Assembly (NCBI GenBank): GCA_004552595.1
Contig: SFNX01000019.1
Location: 1-64,000, forward strand
Reading direction: 5' to 3'
Source: Lachnospiraceae bacterium
GTDB taxonomy: Bacteria; Bacillota; Clostridia; Lachnospirales; Lachnospiraceae
Length of the DNA: 64,000 bases
Shown: in pieces, positions 35,529-42,603 of the stretch
Position numbering within the stretch: position 1 is the first letter of the stretch
Layout: the number at the start of each line of letters is the position of its first letter
Position numbers and translations under genes: made by a program
Notes under the pieces: model-generated
What the model saw: the letters and a program-made list of their open reading frames with translations, nothing else
Told to the model about the DNA's origin: nothing
The model's database searches: none

Positions 35529-35762
35529 ATGAAACATATAGACTGTAAAACACCGCAAGGCAGGGCGGCGGAAGCTGATATTTTCCGTAAGAATAATAAA
35601 GACTGGGTAAAAGTAAAATTATTTGCTTATCATTCTTCTTTTGAGTTTTGCTTAGAAAATACAAGTTTAGAAGACGCGCTAAAATATCTTGATGATAACT
35701 TTGAATCCATTGAACAGACAGAAGAAAAGCATTTTGAACAATGGAGCGACTTGAACGACTAA
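35529..35762 (+). CDS. Hypothetical protein, 77 aa
   Basis: Alpha/beta, acidic (KTPQGRAAEADIFRKNNKDW, ENTSLEDALKYLDDNFESIE). It stands alone between two terminators, with a weak ribosome binding site (CAGGT) and no convincing promoter. Unrecognised. Confidence 0.5.
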   Translation: MKHIDCKTPQGRAAEADIFRKNNKDWVKVKLFAYHSSFEFCLENTSLEDALKYLDDNFESIEQTEEKHFEQWSDLND

Positions 35763-35818
35763 TTATCTTGAATCAGAAAATAAATAATTAAAAATCTTGT
35801 TTAAGAAGTGATAAAAAT

Positions 35819-35860
35819 ACCCTTGTATCGCTCAAAATCGGGCGTTTACAAGGGTTTTTT
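35819..35860. terminator. Bidirectional terminator
   Basis: Stem ACCCTTGTA (35819-35827)/TACAAGGGT (35847-35855), T-run on the plus strand and A/T-rich flank serving the minus strand. Separates the 35529 gene from the converging repressor operon. A weaker plus-strand hairpin, GCGTTCTA/TAGAGCGT plus T-run, follows at 35899-35935. Confidence 0.8.
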
Positions 35861-35933
35861 AATGCAGGTTGATAATTTACACTAAAAACAAAAATAAAGC
35901 GTTCTAAAACAATCCTAGAGCGTTTTTTATTTT

Positions 35934-36227
35934 TTAGTACAATTCGTCTATAATTACAAAACTTGCCTTTTTGCCGCGGTCTACTTCTTTTTGTTTTTCA
36001 AGCCATTTTCTTGTACATTCAGGACAAAGACCCTTAAACTTATTATTCTTTAAGTCAGATTCAGATAAAAGGCAAGTTTTTTTCAATTCTGAAAGCGGTA
36101 GAAAAAGTTCTTTTCCGCACTCTGCGCAAACATACGGTTTAAATCCTGTATGAAAGAGTTTAACAACATCTTGGGAAAATAAAGATTTTCCGCGACCTCT
36201 TATCTTCCATAACTCATTGTTTGTCAT
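35934..36227 (-). CDS. Zinc-finger protein in the repressor operon
   Basis: 97 aa. Two CxxC pairs, CAECG and CPECT, flank a Leu/Ser-rich segment, giving one C4 zinc site. The N-terminus contains basic RGRGKS. It is encoded 1 nt after the repressor gene, so it is expressed in the lysogen. It might assist repression or protect the lysogen from superinfection. Confidence 0.6.
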   Translation of the reverse strand: MTNNELWKIRGRGKSLFSQDVVKLFHTGFKPYVCAECGKELFLPLSELKKTCLLSESDLKNNKFKGLCPECTRKWLEKQKEVDRGKKASFVIIDELY

Positions 36228-36228
36228 A

Positions 36229-36450
36229 TTACACCTTAACTACAACCTCTTTTGAGTTTTTATCCAAAACACTGATATTCAATTCACAATCCAGTGCTGC
36301 AAGAATCCTTTCTAAATCAGAGACTTTCATATCATTACGATACAGTTTGTTAAAAAGATTCTGCTTCGAGAATCCCATTTTTACAGACAATTCTGCAACG
36401 GTAATATTTCGCTTTACACATACAATCTTGATAATTTCGCTTACATTCAT
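36229..36450 (-). CDS. Prophage HTH repressor (Cro/C1 type)
   Basis: 73 aa, essentially a lone XRE-family HTH: IKIVCVKRNITVAELSVKMG, FSKQNLFNKLYRNDMKVSDL, ERILAALDCEL. It lacks the cleavable C-terminal domain of SOS-controlled repressors, so induction must occur another way. It is divergent from the early gene at 36601 and faces operator-bearing promoters on both sides, the classic lysogeny switch layout. Confidence 0.8.
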   Translation of the reverse strand: MNVSEIIKIVCVKRNITVAELSVKMGFSKQNLFNKLYRNDMKVSDLERILAALDCELNISVLDKNSKEVVVKV

Positions 36451-36457
36451 AAGGGAT

Positions 36458-36557
36458 ATATTAAACTAGATAAGTCAATAAATCAATAAAAAGATTGAAT
36501 AATTTTAGTAAAAAGTTTAATTTATTGATTGACAGATTAAACTAGATAGATTAATAT
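36458..36557. promoter_or_regulatory. Divergent lysogeny-switch promoters with two operators
   Basis: Leftward: TTGATT (minus, 36481-36486) and TAATAT (minus, 36458-36463), 17-bp spacer. Rightward: TTGACA (36529-36534) and TAATAT (36552-36557), 17-bp spacer. Each spacer contains TTAAACTAGATA (36461-36472 and 36538-36549), a version of the AAACTA-N2-TAGTTT site at 35130. One repressor can thus shut the rightward promoter and regulate its own. Confidence 0.8.
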
Positions 36558-36600
36558 TAAGGAGTAGGGCAGCGGTAGAAGCCTTGCAAGGAGCGTACAC

Positions 36601-36972
36601 ATGAGAAAATCAGAAATCGGACTTTTGGAAATGAACAGTAAACTTGCGGCAGAAATCCTGAATCAGTTCGGCGGAAAATCATTCTTTTACATGGTGGGCG
36701 GTAAAGACCTTTGTATCAACGACGATAATTGTTTGCAGTTCAAAATCGGGCGCAATTCTGCTGCGGTTAATACCGTGTTTGTTGGTTTGAGAGCGGACGA
36801 CACCTACTACTTGAAGTTTTCGCGCGTATGGTGGAGCAACAAAGATTTTGAGCGCAAGGAAACAATCAAGAAGGAGTTCGAGGGCGTGTATTGCGACCAG
36901 TTGGCGGAACTTTTCAGAGAGACAACAGGACTTGAAACGAGAATGCCGCGCATAGTCGGATTCAATGCTTAG
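36601..36972 (+). CDS. Conserved phage early protein, 123 aa
   Basis: First gene right of the switch. Landmarks FFYMVGGKDLCINDDNCLQF, FKIGRNSAAVNTVFVGLRAD and FEGVYCDQLAELFRETTGL fit a compact alpha/beta family seen in many siphophage and myophage early regions, without known function. It has a 43-nt leader with GGAG before the ATG. Confidence 0.6.
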   Translation: MRKSEIGLLEMNSKLAAEILNQFGGKSFFYMVGGKDLCINDDNCLQFKIGRNSAAVNTVFVGLRADDTYYLKFSRVWWSNKDFERKETIKKEFEGVYCDQLAELFRETTGLETRMPRIVGFNA

Positions 36973-37013
36973 AATAAATCGCCGGGATATTCCCGGCAGG
37001 TGAGGTTAGGAAT

Positions 37014-37208
37014 ATGAATGATACATACTACGGAATCGAGAGAAAGAAGGACGAAAACGGTAAAAATTGGTACGGCGTGTATTTTGTTATTCGCGGACAA
37101 AAAGCGATGTTTCGCGGCGTATTTCCTACCCGACAAAAAGCAGTAAGAGATTGTCAAAGAAAGTGTTGCGGTAAGTGGATTTCAGATTATGAAATCAGAA
37201 GTATTTAA
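37014..37208 (+). CDS. Hypothetical protein, 64 aa
   Basis: Basic, beta-rich (YYGIERKKDENGKNWYGVYF, AVRDCQRKCCGKWISDYEIR). It resembles the short AP2-like or integrase-arm type DNA-binding modules in layout (RQKAVRDCQRK), but this is weak. GAGGTTAGG precedes the ATG. Confidence 0.5.
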   Translation: MNDTYYGIERKKDENGKNWYGVYFVIRGQKAMFRGVFPTRQKAVRDCQRKCCGKWISDYEIRSI

Positions 37209-37219
37209 AGGGGTATGAC

Positions 37220-37555
37220 ATGAGCGAACTTTGGAAGGCAGTAAAAGCAGCTTGGAATCCTGAAACGGCTTGTAAAAAGCGCAAGGAAGATTTTATCTAC
37301 ATCGGCGACAGTGTAATGGTTGCTAGAGGGCGTAAGATTCCACAGGAAACTTGTGGTAAGGTTTTACGAATGTTTGAAAATCCTTATGACCCGGTAACTT
37401 ATGACATGGCAAAAGGTGCGCTTGTTTTGCAGACCGCCGGACTTGATGTACAGGCGATTCAGTACACAAATGCAAAAGTGCAGCTTGAACTTGATAATGG
37501 AAATAAGGTTTATACATACCTGAAAAATCTTGAAAAGACAGGGAGTGCGATATGA
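37220..37555 (+). CDS. Hypothetical protein, 111 aa
   Basis: Basic start (KKRKEDFIYIGDSVMVARGR) and beta-rich centre (GKVLRMFENPYDPVTYDMAK). Unrecognised. It overlaps the next gene by 4 nt (ATGA). Confidence 0.55.
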   Translation: MSELWKAVKAAWNPETACKKRKEDFIYIGDSVMVARGRKIPQETCGKVLRMFENPYDPVTYDMAKGALVLQTAGLDVQAIQYTNAKVQLELDNGNKVYTYLKNLEKTGSAI

Positions 37556-37737
37556 AAAGATACCTTGTAAAACACTATGAGACTGTAAACTTTGGAACTT
37601 TGGGCGGTTGGAGCAAACAGTATTTTGACACCATTCAGGAAGCAGTAGCCGCCGCCGGAAAATGGGGTTTTATCGTTGATACTACTACCGATGAAGACAT
37701 CACCATAAAAGCAAAGGAAGGCACTTACAATGAATAA
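37552..37737 (+). CDS. Hypothetical protein, 61 aa
   Basis: KRYLVKHYETVNFGTLGGWS followed by FDTIQEAVAAAGKWGFIVDT, the layout of small YcfA-like or single-strand-binding folds, not assignable. Translationally coupled on both sides. Confidence 0.55.
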   Translation: MKRYLVKHYETVNFGTLGGWSKQYFDTIQEAVAAAGKWGFIVDTTTDEDITIKAKEGTYNE

Positions 37738-38038
37738 TCTGACAATCGAAGAAGAGAGAACAGGCAAGTATAAGATACCGCCGCATACAATCGACTTTTT
37801 CAACCGGGAATTACACGGCGGTATTACGGTTTACTACTGGGGAACTTATGTAGAAGCCGGAGATTTTGGAACATTTTCAAAAATCATAAGTAAATTGCAG
37901 CTTACAGGCGAACAGGTTGAAATGTTTGAAAGTGATAAGGAACTGGAAGAGTATTGCGACAAATACGGTGCAATGCTGCAAGACATCGACGAGGAATGTA
38001 CAGTTAGTTATCAGATTAACTTCATTCCAAAAGCATAG
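37730..38038 (+). CDS. Hypothetical protein, 102 aa
   Basis: Contains YKIPPHTIDFFNRELHGGIT and ELEEYCDKYGAMLQDIDEE. Acidic. Unrecognised. Overlaps the preceding gene by 8 nt. Confidence 0.55.
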   Translation: MNNLTIEEERTGKYKIPPHTIDFFNRELHGGITVYYWGTYVEAGDFGTFSKIISKLQLTGEQVEMFESDKELEEYCDKYGAMLQDIDEECTVSYQINFIPKA

Positions 38039-38050
38039 GGGGCGCGCGTT

Positions 38051-38353
38051 ATGTTTGAAACGAAGATTGACGATAAAACTGTAAAGGTTATGCAGCTTGA
38101 AGACTGGAAGACAAGCATAGAAAATGACTTCAAACCGGGTGATTATTTTGACGAGGGTATATCTTGGGATTTGATAAATTGTGTACCGCCGCTAAACTTT
38201 GGCAACGGTTATTTTCAGTGCGGTGAGCCTCATTCTTTTGTAAACGGAAAACAGACATACTTGACGCTTTTAAGAGTAAGCAAAGAGCCGGAAGTATGGC
38301 AGTTTTTAGGATATTGCCACGCCGGGCAAACAGTAACGCCTGACAAGGAGTGA
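38051..38353 (+). CDS. Hypothetical protein, 100 aa
   Basis: Acidic; landmarks DDKTVKVMQLEDWKTSIEND, FKPGDYFDEGISWDLIN and CGEPHSFVNGKQTYLTLLRV. Unrecognised. Same early operon. Confidence 0.55.
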   Translation: MFETKIDDKTVKVMQLEDWKTSIENDFKPGDYFDEGISWDLINCVPPLNFGNGYFQCGEPHSFVNGKQTYLTLLRVSKEPEVWQFLGYCHAGQTVTPDKE

Positions 38354-38356
38354 ACT

Positions 38357-38515
38357 ATGACAAAATACGATGATGTAAGGGTTATTCAGACCGGCAAGGT
38401 TGGACTTGTGATTGAAGTAAAAGACGGTCGTTATCTTGTGGACTTTGGCGACGCTAAAGAGTGGTTTGACGAGTGCGACTTGCTGCCGGTTGAGCAGGAA
38501 GATTGCGAAGATTAA
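38357..38515 (+). CDS. Small beta-barrel-like protein, 52 aa
   Basis: DDVRVIQTGKVGLVIEVKDG then YLVDFGDAKEWFDECDLL: an SH3/KOW-like strand pattern with an acidic tail. Three bases after the previous stop. Confidence 0.5.
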   Translation: MTKYDDVRVIQTGKVGLVIEVKDGRYLVDFGDAKEWFDECDLLPVEQEDCED

Positions 38516-38526
38516 GGGGTAATAAA

Positions 38527-39090
38527 ATGAGCATGGCAATTCAGAAGGCGATTATTTACGCGACACTCAAACACGAAGGGCAGAAGCGAAAAGGTACAAA
38601 CATACCTTATATCGTTCACCCTATGGAAGTTATGCAGATTCTTACTGAATTGCGATGTACTGAAAATGTAATTATCGTCGGAATCCTACATGATACACTT
38701 GAAGACACGGACGCAACGCCGGAAGAGATTAGGCAACTTTTCGGGGCTGATGTTTTATCAATCGTTCAGGGTGAAAGTGAAGACAAAAGTAAAACATGGA
38801 AGGAACGAAAAGCGGCGACTATTGAGCGACTTAAAGGCGACAATCCGGCAACTAAACTTGTTTGTTTCGCTGATAAACTCTCTAATATTCGCAGTATGTA
38901 CCACGATAAACTGGAAGTAGGCGCGGAACTTTGGAAGCGATTTAACGCCGATAAAGATTCTATTGAGTGGTATTATCGCGGAGTTGCAGCAGCTTTATTG
39001 AATCCGGGAACTGACGGAAAAATGAGCAGCGCGGCGTATTCAAAACTTTATAAGGAGTTCAAAAAGACTATTGACAAGGTATTTCAATAA
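38527..39090 (+). CDS. MESH1-like HD-domain (small alarmone hydrolase type) protein
   Basis: 187 aa. The RelA/SpoT-hydrolase form of the HD fold: IVHPMEV (His31), GILHDTLEDT (His55-Asp56, Glu59-Asp60), FGADVLSIVQG, RKAATIERLKG, LVCFADKLSNIR (Asp116). The stand-alone size equals small alarmone hydrolases, which remove the 3'-pyrophosphate of (p)ppGpp or (p)ppApp and can neutralise toxic alarmone synthetases. Last gene of the operon starting at the lysogeny switch; the prophage also carries a RelA/SpoT-like protein. Start at the ATG at 38527 behind GGGGT. Confidence 0.8.
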   Translation: MSMAIQKAIIYATLKHEGQKRKGTNIPYIVHPMEVMQILTELRCTENVIIVGILHDTLEDTDATPEEIRQLFGADVLSIVQGESEDKSKTWKERKAATIERLKGDNPATKLVCFADKLSNIRSMYHDKLEVGAELWKRFNADKDSIEWYYRGVAAALLNPGTDGKMSSAAYSKLYKEFKKTIDKVFQ

Positions 39091-39103
39091 ACGGTCTTAA
39101 AAC

Positions 39104-39132
39104 TTGACAAATAGAGCCATAGATTTTAGAAT
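39104..39132 (+). promoter_or_regulatory. Capsid-module promoter
   Basis: TTGACA (39104-39109) and TAGAAT (39127-39132), 17-bp spacer. First of three similar module promoters (others at 48423 and 56053). Confidence 0.75.
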
Positions 39133-39184
39133 GTAGAAAATAAGAGTTTTTAACAAAAAACTTCTTGAATAAGATTCCATGTGA

Positions 39185-39262
39185 TTTGCACTCTAAGAAG
39201 GCAGTCTCGGAAAAAGACGGTACGGCTTGTACTGAACTTTTGCGGACTGTCTTTTTTTTTAT
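39185..39262 (+). promoter_or_regulatory. Late leader A: conserved box plus terminator-like hairpin
   Basis: TTTGCACT (39185-39192), then AGAAGGCAG. AAGGCAGTC (39198-39206) pairs with GACTGTCTT (39245-39253), 38-nt loop, followed by a run of T. The protease ribosome binding site (GGGGTG) comes about 15 nt later. An intrinsic terminator directly in front of the first gene implies attenuation or antitermination. Confidence 0.65.
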
Positions 39263-39280
39263 TTCTTTTCGGGGTGCATA

Positions 39281-40792
39281 ATGACCGATACAGACAAGTT
39301 CAATGATGTTTATCTCAATTTGGAGATACGAAAATCCGCAGGAAAAACAGACGACTTTGGAAATTATATTTTTGAAGTAGAAGCGTCAAACGAAAATCTT
39401 GACTTACAGAATCAGATTGTATTGCAGCGCGCTTTAATGGAATCAAAAGACGAGTTCTTAAAGGGCGGCGTTATTTCTTTTGACCATTTACACAAGCGCA
39501 GAGACGAAAAGGGCAATGTTATTTCAGACCCTTCAATGGTTATCGGTGAGCCGATAGATGTTTATTTTGACGAAGAAAACAAAAAGACAATCGTAAAAGG
39601 TAAACTCTACTCAAACAACGATAAAGCAAAAGACCTGATTAAAATGCTTAAAGCCGGTTCTACAAGAGTACGCGCCAGTGTCGGCGGTATTTTCCCACAG
39701 GTAGTAAAGAATCTTAAAACCGGCGTTGAGAAAATCACTCATGTACTTTGGAATGACCTTGCACTTACAACTAGCCCAGTAAATAACACGGTAGGAAGTG
39801 CAGTTTTTGCAAAAAGCATGACGGCGGCGGAGTTTGTAGATTATTTGCCGCTTGAATTAAAAAAATCACTTTGCGCCGGATATAACACGGATTCCGCTAC
39901 AAAGACCGGCGGACAGGCACTTATCCCGGAAGATGTAAACACAAAAACTATTGATGTTTCAAACACTCACGCAATCAGTAAATCCGATGTAAACGAAGAA
40001 GAAATCATAGCGCAGCTTGTTGAACTTGCTAAGAATCGCAGAATCAACGGCAAAGACGACGCTATTGAGTTCTTAATTTTACACGGTATTTCAAAGGAAA
40101 AAGCCGGGGAGATTACCTCGGAAATTATAAATCAAGGGGGGCAAATGATGAAAAAATCATTTTCCAATGCGGTTTCTGACCTTCTGAAATCTCTCACAGG
40201 CGGCAATCCAAAGGACGATGACGAAGACATCAAGAAAGGCAACGAAGACGGCGCAAACGCTGACGACGAAAACCTCGATGATGAAAACGACGACATTGAC
40301 CTTGACGATGAAGACGAAGACGAGGACGACGAAGACGAAGAAAACGAAGACGGCGGCGAAAATGATGATGAAGACATGGTAGACGGCGGCGAAGTGTTGA
40401 AAGCACTGGACGCTTCAATTACTACTTTGGCTAAATCACAGAAAGCCACAGAAAAACGCCTTAACGATTTAGGTGAGGCTATTGTCGGACTTGCAGAAAT
40501 GGTTTCAGCAATCGGAAATCAGAAGATTCCACCTCGCACAGTGCTTAACAAGAGCATGAACGCAGACGGCGGAAACAACGCAGGTAAGCAGAATCTTTCG
40601 GCTAGACCTACAGAAGACGACCTGTACAATGTGCAGCTTGTTCTTAAAAAGGCAGTAGACGAAGGCGAAATCGACATGATTCAGTCGAGCATGATTTCAT
40701 CGGACTTTCAGAAGTGCATGAACACCGGAAGACCTATGAATCCAAAATATTTTGAGTTCTTGCAGACAAGGCTCAACAAGGGGGCAAAATAA
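39281..40792 (+). CDS. Prohead protease fused to scaffold
   Basis: 503 aa. The N-terminal protease (about 1-185): NYIFEVEASNENLDLQNQIV, GVISFDHLHKRRDEKGN with a candidate catalytic His, KAGSTRVRASVGGIFPQVV and VLWNDLALTTSPVN. A middle segment (about 195-225, LCAGYNTDSATKTGGQALIP) resembles the start of the major capsid protein. The C-terminal scaffold part is very acidic (about 325-370), then helical. An internal start at 40145 can make scaffold alone. Stop overlaps the capsid-gene ATG. Confidence 0.82.
   Translation: MTDTDKFNDVYLNLEIRKSAGKTDDFGNYIFEVEASNENLDLQNQIVLQRALMESKDEFLKGGVISFDHLHKRRDEKGNVISDPSMVIGEPIDVYFDEENKKTIVKGKLYSNNDKAKDLIKMLKAGSTRVRASVGGIFPQVVKNLKTGVEKITHVLWNDLALTTSPVNNTVGSAVFAKSMTAAEFVDYLPLELKKSLCAGYNTDSATKTGGQALIPEDVNTKTIDVSNTHAISKSDVNEEEIIAQLVELAKNRRINGKDDAIEFLILHGISKEKAGEITSEIINQGGQMMKKSFSNAVSDLLKSLTGGNPKDDDEDIKKGNEDGANADDENLDDENDDIDLDDEDEDEDDEDEENEDGGENDDEDMVDGGEVLKALDASITTLAKSQKATEKRLNDLGEAIVGLAEMVSAIGNQKIPPRTVLNKSMNADGGNNAGKQNLSARPTEDDLYNVQLVLKKAVDEGEIDMIQSSMISSDFQKCMNTGRPMNPKYFEFLQTRLNKGAK
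40145..40792 (+). CDS. Probable internally initiated scaffolding protein (in frame with protease)
   Basis: Met289 and Met290 of the protease-scaffold frame are preceded by AAGGGGGG (40134-40141), an excellent ribosome binding site with correct spacing. Initiation here gives a 215-aa protein (MMKKSFSNAVSDLLKSLTGG, acidic block, helical tail), the same arrangement as lambda C/Nu3. Confidence 0.6.
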   Translation: MMKKSFSNAVSDLLKSLTGGNPKDDDEDIKKGNEDGANADDENLDDENDDIDLDDEDEDEDDEDEENEDGGENDDEDMVDGGEVLKALDASITTLAKSQKATEKRLNDLGEAIVGLAEMVSAIGNQKIPPRTVLNKSMNADGGNNAGKQNLSARPTEDDLYNVQLVLKKAVDEGEIDMIQSSMISSDFQKCMNTGRPMNPKYFEFLQTRLNKGAK

Positions 40793-42195
40793 TGGCAGGA
40801 TTTTTTGACAATGTTTCTTCCGGCGAAATGAGCGCAGGTGAAGTAAACGAATTGCAGAAAGCACTTGCAGCCGGTTACGGAACAGATTCCTCACAGTTTA
40901 CCGGTGGTCGCGCTCTGATTCCTGAAAATCTTGAATCAGAAGTAGTAAATGTTGTTGCACAGTTGAAAGAAGACTGTAAAGTTATGAACAGTGTTAAGAA
41001 GACACCTGTTCGCTCAACAGTGCATGAAGTTAACTTGCGTACTGGACACGGTGATTATCGCCACCTTTCTGTAGCAGAAGGCGGAGCGTCAATCGACACA
41101 GACCAGTCTCTTGAACGCAAGACTTTTGCAATGAAATATTTGCAGACACGCCGTTCTGTTACAAAACAGATGGAAGCTGCCGAAACATTTGAAGGCGCAC
41201 TCGCAAGCGAAAAACTTGCCGGTGTTGAAACAATCATCAAGGGTGCTGAATATCAGTGTTTCCACGGTGATTCTACTATCGTTCCTACAGAGTTCGACGG
41301 ATTCCTTGCTTCTATCAAGAAAGCAAACGCAGCAGACCAAAACATCATCAACCTTAAAGGTTCTACACTTGGTAACTATGGTGAGAAGATTTTTGACGAA
41401 ATCGCCGCTATGGTTCGTGGTAAGGGTGGGTTCCTTGACAAGGCACTTTTCCCTACAGTTCTTGCAAAAGACATTAAGGAAATTTTCGCTGACAAGCAGC
41501 GTTATCTGATGAACAATCCTATTCCTAACCTTTCTTTCAAGACAATTCCTGACTATGGAACTGCAATCGGTGCAAACATTGCATTGAGCGGTGAAGAAGC
41601 CGGTGATGATATGTTCTTTGAAGTAAAGGGCGAAGTAGTAGCAGAAGGCGACACAACTCGTAGACCTGCTGCTCCTGCAAGCGTTACTGCAAGCGCAAGC
41701 GGTTCAGGTTCATCATTCACTGCAAACGACGCAGGTGATTATATGTACACTGTACACGCCGTAAACCAGTACGGTATTTCCGCAGGTACTTCAATCGCTG
41801 CTGCCGTAACAGTTGCCGCAGGAAACAAAGTAGCACTTACAATTACACCGGGTTCAGGTGTTGCCGCAACCGGCTTCATTATCTGCCGTTCTAAGAAGGA
41901 CGACACAAAGGTAATGGAAATGGATAAGGTAGCAAATAGCGGAAGCGCTACAACCGTTTACGAAGATACAAACGATGAACTTCCGGGAACTGCTTCTATG
42001 ATTTTCCTTCCAAAGAAGCGTTTTCAGCCGGTGTACACATTCGGACAGTTGCTCCCGGCTTGTACATTCCCTCTCGCGCCTACAAATACCGCAGAAACTC
42101 CTTTCCTCGTAATGCTTTACGGTGGTCTCGAAGTTCGTGCGCCTAAACATTGTGGACTTGTTAAGAACATTTCTTACAACGGAGGCTTGTACTAA
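40792..42195 (+). CDS. Major capsid protein with Ig/FNIII-like insertion
   Basis: 467 aa, HK97-fold type by position and by motifs: ALAAGYGTDSSQFTGGRALI, VHEVNLRTGHGDYRHLSVAE, TRRSVTKQMEAAETFE, KDIKEIFADKQRYLMNNPIP and C-terminal FPLAPTNTAETPFLVMLYGG. Residues about 291-402 form a beta-sandwich insertion (APASVTASASGSGSSFTAND, YTVHAVNQYGISAGTSI, IICRSKKDDTK) that would project from the capsid surface. Codon usage is the most biased of the region, as expected for the most abundant protein. Confidence 0.9.
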   Translation: MAGFFDNVSSGEMSAGEVNELQKALAAGYGTDSSQFTGGRALIPENLESEVVNVVAQLKEDCKVMNSVKKTPVRSTVHEVNLRTGHGDYRHLSVAEGGASIDTDQSLERKTFAMKYLQTRRSVTKQMEAAETFEGALASEKLAGVETIIKGAEYQCFHGDSTIVPTEFDGFLASIKKANAADQNIINLKGSTLGNYGEKIFDEIAAMVRGKGGFLDKALFPTVLAKDIKEIFADKQRYLMNNPIPNLSFKTIPDYGTAIGANIALSGEEAGDDMFFEVKGEVVAEGDTTRRPAAPASVTASASGSGSSFTANDAGDYMYTVHAVNQYGISAGTSIAAAVTVAAGNKVALTITPGSGVAATGFIICRSKKDDTKVMEMDKVANSGSATTVYEDTNDELPGTASMIFLPKKRFQPVYTFGQLLPACTFPLAPTNTAETPFLVMLYGGLEVRAPKHCGLVKNISYNGGLY

Positions 42196-42578
42196 TGGCA
42201 AAAACAACAACATCAAAGACACAGAAAACTGATGTTGCCAAAAAGCCTACAGTAGCCGCTGCTAAACCGGCGGTTACTGAAAAGGTTGAGACAGTCGTAG
42301 AAGTAAAGACTGACGCAACAACAGTAGAAAAGGCAGAATCGCAGGAAGATTCTAAACCGGCGGTTACTGAAAAGCCCGAACAGAATGACGAGAACGGTTT
42401 GCCGTTCAAAGTTAATTCTGACGGAACTGTAAATGTGTGGTCGGTAAAAAGAGCCGGTCGCTCGGTTACAGGTTCTACCGGCGAAGTCATTACTTTTGAC
42501 GATGAAGGCTTTGCCAAAGTCAAGTTAGAGGACGCGCTGCATTTTAAAGATGTACCGGGATTCTCTTTCACAAAATAA
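42195..42578 (+). CDS. Capsid-associated protein with repeat-rich N-terminus
   Basis: 127 aa. The first 65 residues are Lys/Thr/Ala/Val-rich with repeated KPAVTEK units. The C-terminal half is a small beta domain (VNVWSVKRAGRSVTGSTGEV, ITFDDEGFAKVKLEDAL). It could be a decoration or head-completion protein. The start overlaps the capsid stop (TAATG). Confidence 0.6.
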   Translation: MAKTTTSKTQKTDVAKKPTVAAAKPAVTEKVETVVEVKTDATTVEKAESQEDSKPAVTEKPEQNDENGLPFKVNSDGTVNVWSVKRAGRSVTGSTGEVITFDDEGFAKVKLEDALHFKDVPGFSFTK

Positions 42579-42603
42579 GAATCTTCAAAAAGGAGTGTGA
42601 AAA

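Noticed and set aside
35171..35762. A CRISPR array or tRNA cluster in the intergenic stretches near 35-36 kb
   Set aside because: Hairpins there are ordinary terminators and small inverted repeats; no regularly spaced direct repeats or cloverleaf pattern.
40132..40449. Minus-strand Ser-rich frame opposite the acidic scaffold block
   Set aside because: It arises from the repeated GAC/GAA codons of the acidic stretch read backwards.
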